Made by a program: the position numbers and the translations under genes
Source: Candidatus Bathyarchaeota archaeon
GTDB taxonomy: Archaea > Thermoproteota > Bathyarchaeia > Bathyarchaeales > Bathycorpusculaceae
Length of the DNA stretch: 64,000 nt
Assembly: GCA_029881805.1 (NCBI GenBank)
Contig: JAOULW010000003.1
Coordinates: 62,001 to 126,000 of the forward strand
Reading direction: 5' to 3'
In this document: one piece after another, positions 25,074 to 33,872 of the stretch
How the letters are laid out: the number at the start of each line of letters is the position of its first letter
How positions within the stretch are numbered: the stretch's first letter is position 1
Notes under the pieces: model-generated
The model's input: the letters and a program-made list of their open reading frames with translations, nothing else
Database searches by the model: none
Told to the model about the DNA's origin: nothing

Positions 25074-26147
25074 TCAAGCAATTGCGACTTTCAAAACTTG
25101 GTTATAATATCTTGGGCAATATGTTAATGTTATTTGGTGAAAACTGCCTTCTGGGGTTTTGACTTCTTCCAAGTTTCCTTCAATATAGACCGTTTCGTCC
25201 CTATATGCTTGCATTCGAAACTCCTCCAAGTAAGAAATTAGCCACTTGGCCTCACCGGAACCGGTTTTTCTATCTAAAACTTTTAGGGGCTTAATGCCAT
25301 AGATAGATGGAATAAAAGGCGCATCATAATCCTCAGTTACTCGGGCAAACATTTTAACCCAGCCTTTCTGCGTGACCTTTGTTCCTGAAAAAACGGCTTT
25401 TCCTATTTCTCCCCATTCTTTCACGGGTTCAAACTCTGTTTTTATAATTCTCCCACTCTTTTCATCTTTGAAAAGTGCGTAGATCGTTTTTCTTCGTTGG
25501 TGCCATACAAACTCCTTTGGAGTATAATTCTCGAACCTCCAATTCTTTCCTTTTATTGAATTGTCGCTTTCGAACTCGTTCTTAAGCGAAGAAGATTTGT
25601 CTCCGTACAGTTCATGCACAGTCTCACGCATTTTAGCCACATTTTCTTTGCCGTAGATTATCAAATCTATGTCCGAAAACTGTGGATGATAAAACCCGTG
25701 AAGCAAGGAGCCGAAAACGCCAAAATTCTTCGCCGATAAGCCCGAGTGTCTAGTTGTAATTTTCAAGACGCTTTGCACAGCTTCAATAAGCTTGTCTTTT
25801 GGCTCTTTCTCAACTAGTTTCCTAAACTCTTCTTCTGGTTTTAGTACAAGTGCGATATCTGGAAGTTTGACGCCCACAACTTTCTTGCGAATTGAATGAT
25901 GAAAGGTCATGTATTGCGGAAAATTGTCTTTGACAAACTTCCAGCCCTCATCGTCATAAAACTTGTAGAAAACGCGATTCCCATCAGTTCTAAAGGCCCT
26001 AGGATTGTCAGATTTGAAAATCTTCGCAGATGCATATTCAGCATCGCAAATGTAGGCATTGGGCAAGTGCGAATAGCCAAAAACGCGTAAAATTAAGCCT
26101 TCTCTTGTTAGTATCGCGTCTCGGTCTCTAAGCCTTAAAGTGGCCAA
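25074..26147 (-). CDS. Predicted nucleotidyltransferase, paralogue 2
   Basis: The 357-residue protein repeats the layout of its neighbours: N-terminal [22 protein letters not shown], the core [25 protein letters not shown], and a C-terminal domain ending with [21 protein letters not shown]. The KxDxTxxDDSE block of paralogues 1 and 3 is replaced by a more divergent [16 protein letters not shown]. It begins inside the end of paralogue 3 (13-base overlap), so those two are an operon. It converges on paralogue 1 with a 3-base gap. Confidence 0.8.
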   Translation of the reverse strand: MATLRLRDRDAILTREGLILRVFGYSHLPNAYICDAEYASAKIFKSDNPRAFRTDGNRVFYKFYDDEGWKFVKDNFPQYMTFHHSIRKKVVGVKLPDIALVLKPEEEFRKLVEKEPKDKLIEAVQSVLKITTRHSGLSAKNFGVFGSLLHGFYHPQFSDIDLIIYGKENVAKMRETVHELYGDKSSSLKNEFESDNSIKGKNWRFENYTPKEFVWHQRRKTIYALFKDEKSGRIIKTEFEPVKEWGEIGKAVFSGTKVTQKGWVKMFARVTEDYDAPFIPSIYGIKPLKVLDRKTGSGEAKWLISYLEEFRMQAYRDETVYIEGNLEEVKTPEGSFHQITLTYCPRYYNQVLKVAIA

Positions 26148-27166
26148 ATATACTCTTCCTCGCTAGTTCCGGTTCCAACAACAACTTGATGGAAGATTTC
26201 ACCTGTTTCAGTGTTTTCGACCTCCTCAAGCATTCCGGAAGCCTTAATCCTTCTTCCTTGTTTGGCAACGTTTCGGTAGCACCCAATCATCGACACTACA
26301 AGTCTTGGAATTTTCTCTCGAGAAAGAGCTGAAGAGAAATTGGCTGGCCTGTAATCTTCGATTTTGTATATTGCTGGTCGGAACATAGCTTCACTATCGT
26401 CTTTGACGGTGCAGTCAAATTTTAACGGAGTGAGCGGCGTAAACCTGTACATCCCATACTTCAAAGTGAGTTCTTCTTGTCTACGTATAGCGTTATACAT
26501 GAAAATCTTGCCCATATAGCGGCCTTTGAACCGTCTTGCAGCATCCAAACGGTTATTGAAAACATAGCTTAAGGTTCCGTCCTCAACAAGCTTCTCTATG
26601 GTTTTTTCTAGTTTACGAAAATTCTGCGAGCCATAAACGACAATGTCCATATCAGATTTCGACGTGTGCATGTTCAAAGCCACAGAGCCGTGAACCCCAA
26701 AATCTTCCATATCGATGCTCGATTCATGCGAAAGCATGGTAATAAATTTCAATATTGTGCGCTGCAAACTATCCTTACGTTTCAGTCGAATGAGACGAAT
26801 CAAACACTCTTTTGGAATGTATACTCTCTTGATGAAGTTTAATGGCGCGCTGATTATGTCCTTTCGCCTAAAATGGCAGAGATACACGTAATCTGGGAAG
26901 TTTTTTCGAAGAGTTTTTATGAAGATCTGATAGTTCTGCGCCGTGTAGAGTTTCTCAGCTCGGAAAAGTTTCAGTCTCCCATATTTCCAAGCCTTCTCCA
27001 AGAAATCAATTGGAAAAAGTGTTTTAAATTCTGAAGGAATATATTTCAGGAATGCGAAAACTCGGTTTGCCGGGTGCTCATATCCGAAAACGTTGAAGAT
27101 AAAGCCCTCTTTGGTCACTAAACTGTCGCCATCAGCAGGAATCCATTGTTTGAGAACCGTTTTCAA
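26135..27166 (-). CDS. Predicted nucleotidyltransferase, paralogue 3
   Basis: The 343-residue protein has N-terminal [24 protein letters not shown], the nucleotidyltransferase core [24 protein letters not shown], then [22 protein letters not shown] and a C-terminal [23 protein letters not shown]. The last part matches paralogue 2 and resembles a small beta-barrel. It is the first gene of a two-gene minus-strand unit and diverges from a winged-helix gene at 27255. Confidence 0.8.
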   Translation of the reverse strand: MKTVLKQWIPADGDSLVTKEGFIFNVFGYEHPANRVFAFLKYIPSEFKTLFPIDFLEKAWKYGRLKLFRAEKLYTAQNYQIFIKTLRKNFPDYVYLCHFRRKDIISAPLNFIKRVYIPKECLIRLIRLKRKDSLQRTILKFITMLSHESSIDMEDFGVHGSVALNMHTSKSDMDIVVYGSQNFRKLEKTIEKLVEDGTLSYVFNNRLDAARRFKGRYMGKIFMYNAIRRQEELTLKYGMYRFTPLTPLKFDCTVKDDSEAMFRPAIYKIEDYRPANFSSALSREKIPRLVVSMIGCYRNVAKQGRRIKASGMLEEVENTETGEIFHQVVVGTGTSEEEYIWPL

Positions 27167-27254
27167 GCACCGCGATAAAGTGGATTAATATGCTAAAAAA
27201 CCTATTGCATTAAAGCCAAAAAACTAAAATAAAACTGAGATAGACCTTGTAAAC

Positions 27255-27734
27255 GTGAACCCCGTGAGCGAAAATTTACATCCCTATGTAGTATTTCTTC
27301 CACCTGAACAAAAGAGCAAAATATTAGGTGCAATCTTCGGGTCAAAGTCAGCCGTTGCCGTCTTAAGATTTTCGCTAAGCCAAGGCATTTCGAACAGGAT
27401 TTATCAAAAAGATCTCGTGAGAAAACTTGCTTATTCAAACAAGACAATAATTGCGAATCTAAAAGCATTAACGAAACTCGGGATATTGACGGAGGAAATG
27501 AAAAAAATCGAAAAAGAAAACCGCGCAATGTGGGTCAAGGCTTATCAGCTTACAGACATAGGTAAGTGGTTTGCCTTGTTGCTCGCTGAAGAAAGAGACT
27601 TATCTGAAAAGGAAAAAGCGGAAATATTTCAAAACCTTTTCAGAGCATACATAAAATGGGCGAAAAACCTTTCGGAAGAATTAAGCATAAGCAAAAAAAC
27701 GTTGGAGAGAGTCTTCACAGAAGAAATGCAATGA
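27255..27734 (+). CDS. Winged helix-turn-helix DNA-binding protein
   Basis: The 159-residue protein has an ArsR/MarR-like winged helix: an N-terminal helix, RIYQKDLVRKLAYSNKTIIANLKALTKLGIL as helix-turn-helix, then a charged wing ending AYQLTDIGKWF. A C-terminal helical segment follows and may dimerise. GTG 27255 is used; GTG 27264 is also possible. It lies 13 bases before mobB on the same strand and diverges from the nucleotidyltransferase pair, so it could regulate either. Confidence 0.78.
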   Translation: MNPVSENLHPYVVFLPPEQKSKILGAIFGSKSAVAVLRFSLSQGISNRIYQKDLVRKLAYSNKTIIANLKALTKLGILTEEMKKIEKENRAMWVKAYQLTDIGKWFALLLAEERDLSEKEKAEIFQNLFRAYIKWAKNLSEELSISKKTLERVFTEEMQ

Positions 27735-27747
27735 CAAGGTGAAATAG

Positions 27748-28281
27748 GTGAAAGCAACAGTCATCGCAATCGTTGGAAGCAAAAGCTCTGGAAAAACAAC
27801 AGCAATAGAAATCCTAACGAAAGAGTTAACCAAAAGAGGGTACAAAATTGCAACAGTGAAACATATACCGGAACCAAACTTCACAATAGACAAGGAAGGA
27901 AAGGACACTTGGAGATTCGCAAAATCCGGAGCCAAAACAATAATCAGCGTTGCGTCCAATGAAATAGCCACGATAGAAAAATCCACTGAAGCCAGCTTTT
28001 CGCTGAGAACAATCTTGAAAAAATGCAAAAGTAGCGACATAATTTTCCTCGAAGGATTCAGGAAACTGATAGGCAAGAAGATGACTGTACAGAAAATTGT
28101 TGTTGTGAAATCCGAAAAAGAAGCCTTAGAAGCTTTAAAGTCATTTAAACCCATCTTGGCCTTCACAGGACCTTATTCAACCGAGAACATGAACCTGAAA
28201 ATCCCATACATAGATATATTAAAAAACTCGGAAAAATTGGGGGATATGATAGAAAGATTTCTAGGAAGAAACGATTTATAA
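27748..28281 (+). CDS. mobB: Molybdopterin-guanine dinucleotide biosynthesis protein MobB
   Basis: MobB is a P-loop GTPase that assists formation of the MGD form of molybdopterin. The 177-residue protein has Walker A GSKSSGKTT near residue 10, VKHIPEPNFTIDKEGKDTWRF and SGAKTIISVA, all typical of MobB, and DIIFLEGFRK as the Walker B region. It starts with GTG 27748. FwdB in this window is a bis-MGD enzyme and a likely beneficiary. The partner MobA is not seen here. Confidence 0.92.
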   Translation: MKATVIAIVGSKSSGKTTAIEILTKELTKRGYKIATVKHIPEPNFTIDKEGKDTWRFAKSGAKTIISVASNEIATIEKSTEASFSLRTILKKCKSSDIIFLEGFRKLIGKKMTVQKIVVVKSEKEALEALKSFKPILAFTGPYSTENMNLKIPYIDILKNSEKLGDMIERFLGRNDL

Positions 28282-28402
28282 GTTATTTTTGGATTGTGGG
28301 GTTTGGAGATTTTGCTTGAGGGGGAGAAAGGAGCGCTTTCAAAAAAGATAATTATTCTCCAAACCTTTCCACCCAAAGTTGAGTTCTTTGCATTCCCTCC
28401 TC

Positions 28403-29566
28403 TTAAAGAGCCTTAAAGGCTTCAAACCATCTGTTATATAACGACAACATGTCAAGGGAAACGCTTGGTTTTCTCTCTTCCAGTGTTTGTCGAAAGTCGC
28501 CCATTCTTAGTGATCTGGGCTTGGCCAGCTTGTTTGTTGCTTGTCCAGATTCGAAGAATTCACCTATGAGCTTTAGATGTGCTGCCTGACAAACATCCCT
28601 TATGTCGCTTCCTGAAAATCCTTCTGATAATCTAGCTAATTCGTGCAAGTCGACATCTGGTGCAAGCCGCAGATTGCTTGTATATAGTTTAGACATCATC
28701 AAGCGCGTGTGGTGATCGGGAAGTGGAACTAAAATTCTCTTCTGAAATCTTCTAATAAAAGCCCAGTCCAAATCCCATGGTTTGTTTGTTGCTCCTATAA
28801 CGTAAACATGAATATTCTTGCCTTTATCCACAATACCATCCATTTCTTTCAAGAATTGATTGCGAACACGGACTTCTCCTCCAACCTCATTCGAATGTTT
28901 TCCCATGAGGGAGTCCAGCTCATCAATAAAAACTATTGACGGTTTTCCGTCATTTGCCGATTTTCTAGCTGAGCCGAAAAGTTTTGCAACATTCTGCTCA
29001 GCTTCACCAAGCCATTTAGACATTACTGAGGCTGCATCAATCGAAACAAAAGTTGCATCTATTTCTGTTGCGACTGCAGCCGCCAACAGTGTTTTTCCAC
29101 ACCCAGGCGGTCCGAACAAAAGAATACCTCTTGGCCATCCTAAAGGAAACAAGTCGGGTCTCTGAATAGGATAGACTATAGCTTCCTTTACTGCTCTTTT
29201 AGCCAGTTCAAGACCAACAACTTCCTCCCACTTTACACTTGGTTTTTCAGTAACTATCAGTTCCTCATAACTCGACTTTCCACCTTCAGTAGTCTTTGTA
29301 ACATCAGGGTTTCTGGTGTCACCCTGCATTTCGGCAGGAATCACTGCTCCTTGTAATGCTTTTATCCTTTCTTGATAGGCGATCGCTCTTTGTATGTAGA
29401 CCTTGTTTAGGCTGTATTCCGGATATAATTGGACAAGTTGAAGCAAAGTTTCAATAGCTTTCTGATACATCGTTATCGCCATGCCTTTTGCTCCCTGCTT
29501 GTCGAGTCGAACAGCTTCTAATGCATAGTTTGTTGCAGCCTTCTCAAGCTCTTGCGAAGCGCTCAT
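28403..29566 (-). CDS. cdvC: CdvC, Vps4-like AAA ATPase
   Basis: CdvC disassembles ESCRT-III polymers during archaeal cell division. The 387-residue protein has an N-terminal MIT domain (about residues 1-75), a linker, and one AAA module with Walker A GPPGCGKT (152-159), Walker B IVFIDELDSL (211-220) and ATNKPWDLDWAFIRRFQKRI as sensor region with arginine fingers. The C-terminal Vps4 helix is present. It lies 16 bases after the cdvB gene. The MIT domain should bind the proline-rich MIM motifs of the CdvB proteins upstream. Confidence 0.95.
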   Translation of the reverse strand: MSASQELEKAATNYALEAVRLDKQGAKGMAITMYQKAIETLLQLVQLYPEYSLNKVYIQRAIAYQERIKALQGAVIPAEMQGDTRNPDVTKTTEGGKSSYEELIVTEKPSVKWEEVVGLELAKRAVKEAIVYPIQRPDLFPLGWPRGILLFGPPGCGKTLLAAAVATEIDATFVSIDAASVMSKWLGEAEQNVAKLFGSARKSANDGKPSIVFIDELDSLMGKHSNEVGGEVRVRNQFLKEMDGIVDKGKNIHVYVIGATNKPWDLDWAFIRRFQKRILVPLPDHHTRLMMSKLYTSNLRLAPDVDLHELARLSEGFSGSDIRDVCQAAHLKLIGEFFESGQATNKLAKPRSLRMGDFRQTLEERKPSVSLDMLSLYNRWFEAFKAL

Positions 29567-29582
29567 TAGCCTTTACCTCTCT

Positions 29583-30479
29583 TCAACTCAATTTCGATTC
29601 AATTTTTATTTTTCCCTGTGCGCCCAGATTTCTAAGGGTTCTCTCAACTTCGTCATACGAAGTTTTCAAATCTATAGAGCAACGTGCTATGTCGATTTCT
29701 CCGTTACTCTTTTTGACATAATCAAGAAGCACATCTTCTAATGATGGTTTTTCAACCTTTAGAGAAATTTCTTGAATTTCGGATTTTTTATAAGAAAAGA
29801 GGGTTTGAGAAGAATCACCATCAGATCCCTCGATTGTCTCGCGACCAATTGCTTGTGAACAGTTGGCTGCTAAGGCAACCATTTCTTTCAGTGTAGTCTG
29901 CTCAGCTTCGGGAGTTTTTAGAGTAACAGGCGGTTCAGGAAGTTTTTCGGCAACTTTTTGTTCAAGGAAACTGGAAACTTCTTTTAGTATTTCTTCTCCT
30001 CCAGGCGTCTTTCTGTTTACTGGTATTATTGACTCATCTGCGGTTATCCTAGTTGAGTAGAGTGTCTCGCTTATTTCCTCGTTAACCTTGCTTAGCTCAG
30101 AGGAAACATCTGGCAGAAATTCGAACAATTCTTGCGAAACACCTTGAAGGAGTTTTAAGGCAGGTTTCAAATCGAAAACTATGTCGCTTAATTCTTTTAT
30201 CGTTTCAAGCCTAAGAATTACGCGTTCTATGGCTAATTCTACATGGTAAAGAAATTTTGTTATTTTTCGAACCTCTGCGATTTCGTTTGCACAGATTGCG
30301 GCTCTTTCTTTATTCTTATTCTTCAAGGCGCCTATGCATGTTTGAAAGAGAATTCTGTCTCTCTCTTTGAGTCTGAAGCCGGCCTGACCTATTCTGTTGC
30401 GCTGAATTTTTAGTCTTTGTATCGATTTGACAACTGTTTCACGAAGTGGTGGAGGGCTTCGATGAAGAAAGCCTTTGAT
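29583..30479 (-). CDS. cdvB: CdvB, ESCRT-III-like protein with C-terminal winged helix; apparent AUC start
   Basis: Translation in frame from codon ATC at 30479 gives about 298 residues. The N-terminus reads KKIKGFLHRSPPPLRE, then LKERDRILFQTCI and KERAAICANEIAEVRK, the core of CdvB/Snf7. The middle has a proline motif (KLPEPPVTLKTPE), a likely MIM for CdvC. The last 55 residues form a winged helix that in Sulfolobus CdvB binds CdvA. The frame has no ATG, GTG or TTG between the in-frame stop at 30498-30500 and TTG 30326, and starting there would delete the first ESCRT-III helix. GGAGG lies 7-8 bases before ATC 30479. Confidence 0.8.
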   Translation of the reverse strand: MKGFLHRSPPPLRETVVKSIQRLKIQRNRIGQAGFRLKERDRILFQTCIGALKNKNKERAAICANEIAEVRKITKFLYHVELAIERVILRLETIKELSDIVFDLKPALKLLQGVSQELFEFLPDVSSELSKVNEEISETLYSTRITADESIIPVNRKTPGGEEILKEVSSFLEQKVAEKLPEPPVTLKTPEAEQTTLKEMVALAANCSQAIGRETIEGSDGDSSQTLFSYKKSEIQEISLKVEKPSLEDVLLDYVKKSNGEIDIARCSIDLKTSYDEVERTLRNLGAQGKIKIESKLS

Positions 30480-30518
30480 TTTTTTTCCCTCCGCCCGTTA
30501 CTCCATTTTTGTTACAGG

Positions 30519-31274
30519 TTATATCCCAGATTTTCCAACTTCCTTCACATACACAACTACTGGTGGTTCCGGAAGTTCAGGACTTGGGGAAGCCGAAGCT
30601 GGCTCTTTTGAGGAATCTTCTGCCACTTCATTTTTCTCTTGTTCCGTCGTCTCTTGTTCTGTCGTATTGCGTTCTTCACCCAACAGAATGTTTGAAAGTT
30701 TGCTTTTGGTAAGTTCTAAATCGCCTCTTTCCGTGTTAACTCGTTTTAGATTCTCTTGTATTATTGTGAAGGCTTCTTCATATGATTGGCTGTCGACCTT
30801 TCCTATTTCGTGTTCGAGTTCCAGATGCACTAATGCATAGTTCAGCTCTCTTGTCTCCTTGGAACATCGGACAATTTCCTTATCTAACGCTTCCAAAAGA
30901 GTCTGCGCCTCGGTTTTCAATTGAGTCAATACTCCATCAAAATTGTTGTGTAGCTCTTCGTAAAGCTCCTGCGATATCTTTCTCTTTTCGACTAAGTCTT
31001 TAAGGGCTTGATCTTTGCGCCAAATTACTGGTATTTGGTCGCAGAAAGCGTTTGCCCCTGATTTTATTGTATGGATGAGTGTTACGTCGGCACCATCGAA
31101 TTTCAGGCGTTCTGTGGAGAGCTTTAGGAATTTGCCGTCGCCTTGTTCGATAAAAGCAGCATCAAATTTTCCATTGGGATTTACAGCAAAAGATGCTATC
31201 TTACCTATTGTGCGTCCGTATTCGTCTTTGATTGGTTTTCCAATTGAAAGAAAAAAGTTGGGGTTTTGTGACAT
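30519..31274 (-). CDS. cdvA: CdvA-like cell division protein
   Basis: CdvA is the membrane- and DNA-associated scaffold that recruits CdvB at mid-cell. The 251-residue protein starts with a PRC-barrel-like domain (IGKPIKDEYGRTIGKIASFAVNPNGK), continues with a coiled coil from about residue 90 to 200, and ends after an acidic Ser/Pro linker with PPVVVYVKEVGKSGI. That short tail corresponds in position to the Sulfolobus peptide that binds the CdvB winged helix. It lies between the two ESCRT-III genes. Start is ATG 31274. Confidence 0.88.
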   Translation of the reverse strand: MSQNPNFFLSIGKPIKDEYGRTIGKIASFAVNPNGKFDAAFIEQGDGKFLKLSTERLKFDGADVTLIHTIKSGANAFCDQIPVIWRKDQALKDLVEKRKISQELYEELHNNFDGVLTQLKTEAQTLLEALDKEIVRCSKETRELNYALVHLELEHEIGKVDSQSYEEAFTIIQENLKRVNTERGDLELTKSKLSNILLGEERNTTEQETTEQEKNEVAEDSSKEPASASPSPELPEPPVVVYVKEVGKSGI

Positions 31275-31289
31275 TTTTCCTCCCTACCT

Positions 31290-31958
31290 CTATGAAGTCT
31301 CAGTTGGTGCTTTTTCTCCTACTGAGGTTGGGACTCCTGAAATTCCTGGTGGTAGTTCTGGGAACTTTTCTTTGATCTTTTGTTCTGCAACTGTTGCTGC
31401 TTCGGTGAGAATTTTCTGTGCGTCTTCATTTACTGCGTCAAAGTTTAGCGTCATTCCCGAGCCTTGTCCAGCTTCGATCATTATACCGCTTAATAGATTG
31501 CCTATTTCTCCTAGCTCATTTTCTGCTTCAGGGAAAACGCTTACAAGTCCAGCTCTCACTGTTCTTAGTACGCCAACAGCTGGTCCTAAGGTGGATACTA
31601 CATCCCCAAGTTCGGATACAGTCCGTAATCGTAATACAATTTGCTCAAGTGCGAGTCTTGCGTTAATAATTAGTCTTTCCATCTTGCGTATTTCTGCTAG
31701 TTCATTGGCGAAAACATTTGCCCGCGCCGTATCATGCTTGGTGTACGCGTCAACTATTCTTGCGAATATTGTTTTGTCTCTTTGGCTGAATCTTTCCGTT
31801 GCTTGATCTAATTTCTGAACCTGCAATTCTATGCGTCTAACGGCGAAGTCTAGTCGTGGTCTCAGTGGACCTGGTGGTCTAACAGCTTCCTTTATGCGTT
31901 CCGTGAATGGCTGCTCTTCTCTTCTAGTTTCCCATTTTTTCGCGAACCTTTCTGACAA
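31290..31958 (-). CDS. Second ESCRT-III/CdvB-type protein, without winged helix
   Basis: This paralogue shares PFTERIKEAVRPPGPLRPRL, KLDQATERFSQRDKTIF and ANVFANELAEIRKMERL with cdvB and has the same helical core. It stops after a proline-rich tail (KFPELPPGISGVP), a likely MIM motif for CdvC, and lacks the C-terminal winged helix. It therefore resembles the CdvB1/B2 class. I chose TTG 31958 (MSERFAKK) because GGAGG lies about 6 bases ahead; an ATG at 31988 would add ten residues across that ribosome-binding site. It is the first gene of the cdv operon. Confidence 0.88.
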   Translation of the reverse strand: MSERFAKKWETRREEQPFTERIKEAVRPPGPLRPRLDFAVRRIELQVQKLDQATERFSQRDKTIFARIVDAYTKHDTARANVFANELAEIRKMERLIINARLALEQIVLRLRTVSELGDVVSTLGPAVGVLRTVRAGLVSVFPEAENELGEIGNLLSGIMIEAGQGSGMTLNFDAVNEDAQKILTEAATVAEQKIKEKFPELPPGISGVPTSVGEKAPTETS

Positions 31959-31996
31959 ATTGATACCTCCAAAAAACAAAAGTTGCATAGAATAAT

Positions 31997-32025
31997 CTTA
32001 TACATTGTTAATATGTTGAAAACAT
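31997..32025 (-). promoter_or_regulatory. Promoter and palindrome upstream of the cdv operon
   Basis: Read on the minus strand, AATGTATAAG (32006-31997) is a good TATA box about 40 bases before the first cdv start codon. Just upstream of it ATGTT-GAA-AACAT (32013-32025) is a perfect 5-bp palindrome in operator position. Farther up, two TATATA blocks flank CGTAGAGC. A cell-cycle regulator could bind here; this is inference from position only. Confidence 0.45.
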
Positions 32026-32186
32026 GTATGTATATACGTAGAGCTATATACACTAAAAAAAGGGGTTTTAGCCTTTAATTTTCCAATTAAAAGATAATGT
32101 TGCTGGTTTTGGGATAATAGACAAAAAAGTGTAAGTTAGACTAAAAAGAGGCTTAGAATTCAAATGCTAAGCAAAAGGTGATTGAA

Positions 32187-32405
32187 ATGGGTGAAAGATT
32201 AAAAGTCTTCGCGCTAGTAGCGATCTTGGGATTCTTTGCGGGAATCATAGCTCAGATTACAGCCGACTATATAATTCCAGCGATTATGGCTATACTTCCA
32301 CAGCTTGTTCAAATAAAGTTTCTAGTTTCAGGATTTGCCGGAGCCTGCCTAACACTTGTCCTAGTAAGCGCTTGGGCCTATATCACTGGTTCATCAGAAA
32401 GATAA
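32187..32405 (+). CDS. Small two-helix membrane protein divergent from the cdv operon
   Basis: The 72-residue product has two hydrophobic helices (LKVFALVAILGFFAGIIAQI and VSGFAGACLTLVLVSAWAYI) and a short polar tail. ATG 32187 is preceded by AGGTGA at 5 bases; GTG 32178 is also in frame. I do not recognise the family. Because it shares the intergenic region with the cdv genes, a role at the membrane during division is possible but unproven. Confidence 0.6.
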   Translation: MGERLKVFALVAILGFFAGIIAQITADYIIPAIMAILPQLVQIKFLVSGFAGACLTLVLVSAWAYITGSSER

Positions 32406-32688
32406 CAAGGCTTTCTCCTCTTTCTTTATTGACGAAATCCTAGCTTTGATGTTCCAAGACTTTTGACACGTATTTTTTGGACTCAGGAGCGGAAAAAGAC
32501 GTCATCCGCATATGCGTACTCGTACCTCGATTTCTTCATTGTCCACAGAATACTAGGGCCAAAATAAAATTTCAGCTTTTTGGTACGATTCAAGTTTTAT
32601 GTTAATCCAGCTGAGTATGCTGTTGACTGGAACTTTTTCCCGCAAAATATTTTAGCTCTAGGAATCAACGAGTACATTAGCGGCAAAA
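32406..32688. other. Intergenic stretch, possible decayed coding sequence
   Basis: No intact gene is seen. On the plus strand one frame stays open for about 48 codons after a TAA near 32570 (FYVNPAEYAVDWNFF and onwards) and another segment before it reads AYSYLDFFIVHRILG in the same frame. This looks more like protein than random sequence but has no start and no recognised family. It may be a gene remnant. Confidence 0.3.
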
Positions 32689-32922
32689 GTGAGATACATG
32701 ACGCTGTTTACTATTGACCTGGCTAAGATCAAAGGAAGAGGAGAATTCAAGTGCCCAAGATGTGGCATCAAAATATCTCCTAATGATGAAACAGAAAAGG
32801 CTTATACTGTTTTGGAACCAGTGATGCAGGGTGATTTGCTGGAGAGAATCCTTTTGCAATGTAATAAATGTGGAAGTCAGATTTGCCTAATTGGATTTCG
32901 TGTGCAAAATGAAATGAAGTGA
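32689..32922 (+). CDS. Small zinc-ribbon protein
   Basis: The 77-residue protein contains two CxxC knuckles, CPRCG near residue 22 and CNKCG near residue 58, separated by about 32 residues, as in a zinc ribbon. It has no membrane segment. GTG 32689 and ATG 32698 are both possible starts. It could be a nucleic-acid-binding or adaptor protein; its function is not recognisable. Confidence 0.7.
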   Translation: MRYMTLFTIDLAKIKGRGEFKCPRCGIKISPNDETEKAYTVLEPVMQGDLLERILLQCNKCGSQICLIGFRVQNEMK

Positions 32923-33054
32923 CCGTAAAATTTGGTTTGCATGCTCAAATAGCGCATGTCTTTTGTTCGTGAAGAATCTATACATCTATTTAGGTGAAAA
33001 ACGTATTTTCAGCTAACAAGCTTGAATCGAGATTGGTAAAGGGTACGGATGAAA

Positions 33055-33849
33055 ATGTGTGGTGTCTTCGGTTTTGCATTAACAGAGTCAATACCTATGA
33101 CTAAAGTTTTGAAAGTCCTTGAAAAACTGGAAGTTCACCAATATCCGCACGAGCTTAAGCCGGTTGGTGGTTACGGTGCAGGCTTAGCTGTTCTTAAAGA
33201 TGATGGAACTATTGTACTTGAAAAGGTTGGAAGAATTGATGAATTCCCTGCAAGATGCTTGTCTGAGATTGTCAAAGTTAGAGAAGCAGCTGTCTTGGTT
33301 GGGCACGTACGGATGCCAAGTCCTCAATTCATGGATACCGCTCGGTTTAAGGGAACCGCTCAACCCTATGTCACAAAATGCTATAAAGGTTTAACAGTGG
33401 TTTCAATTCACAACGGTAGTGTGACGAATTATGAGGAAATTAGAAAGAAGCTAGGTGTGACACATGTTTTGGAATCAGAAGAAGTTGAGTTTATCGATTC
33501 AGAAGCTATTCCTCACATTTTTGAGGACTTATTAGAAGAAAAGCAAGATTTTGATGAGGCGCTGTATTCGCTTTTCTGTACTTTGCAAGGCTCAAGTGCT
33601 ATTTCCCTGTTACAGGTCAACAATGGGAGCGCCTTCTTGCATTTTATTCATAAGGGAAAAACTAGAGGTTTGACAATTTGGACTAACGAGCAGAATGAAC
33701 TTATTTTTTGCAGTAGAAAAGAGCCATTAATCGGAGAGTTTAGTGACATCTTTAGTAGGGGCAAGTTTAAAGAGAGAATCTCAATTGCATACCGTGAAGA
33801 TGTAGGACTTAAACTTTCTTATCCATTGGCTTTGAGAGTAAAAGGATAA
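33055..33849 (+). CDS. Class II glutamine amidotransferase domain protein
   Basis: The protein starts MCGVFGFA, the N-terminal-nucleophile glutaminase motif in which Cys2 becomes the catalytic residue after Met removal. VGHVRMPSPQ and SIHNGSVTNYEEIR supply the conserved Arg and Asn/Gly of the glutamine pocket. I chose ATG 33055 for this reason; ATG 33049 would add Met-Lys before the nucleophile and require processing. Only the glutaminase domain is present, with no synthase domain, so the ammonia acceptor must be a separate protein. It lies 23 bases upstream of the helicase start. Confidence 0.85.
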   Translation: MCGVFGFALTESIPMTKVLKVLEKLEVHQYPHELKPVGGYGAGLAVLKDDGTIVLEKVGRIDEFPARCLSEIVKVREAAVLVGHVRMPSPQFMDTARFKGTAQPYVTKCYKGLTVVSIHNGSVTNYEEIRKKLGVTHVLESEEVEFIDSEAIPHIFEDLLEEKQDFDEALYSLFCTLQGSSAISLLQVNNGSAFLHFIHKGKTRGLTIWTNEQNELIFCSRKEPLIGEFSDIFSRGKFKERISIAYREDVGLKLSYPLALRVKG

Positions 33850-33872
33850 AACTTACGTCAACAGTATAGTTT

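Noticed and set aside
31015-31806. 263-codon plus-strand open frame antisense to cdvA and the first ESCRT-III gene
   Set aside because: Its Ser/Pro-rich composition is the shadow of the opposite coding strand, and it crosses a gene boundary of the cdv operon.
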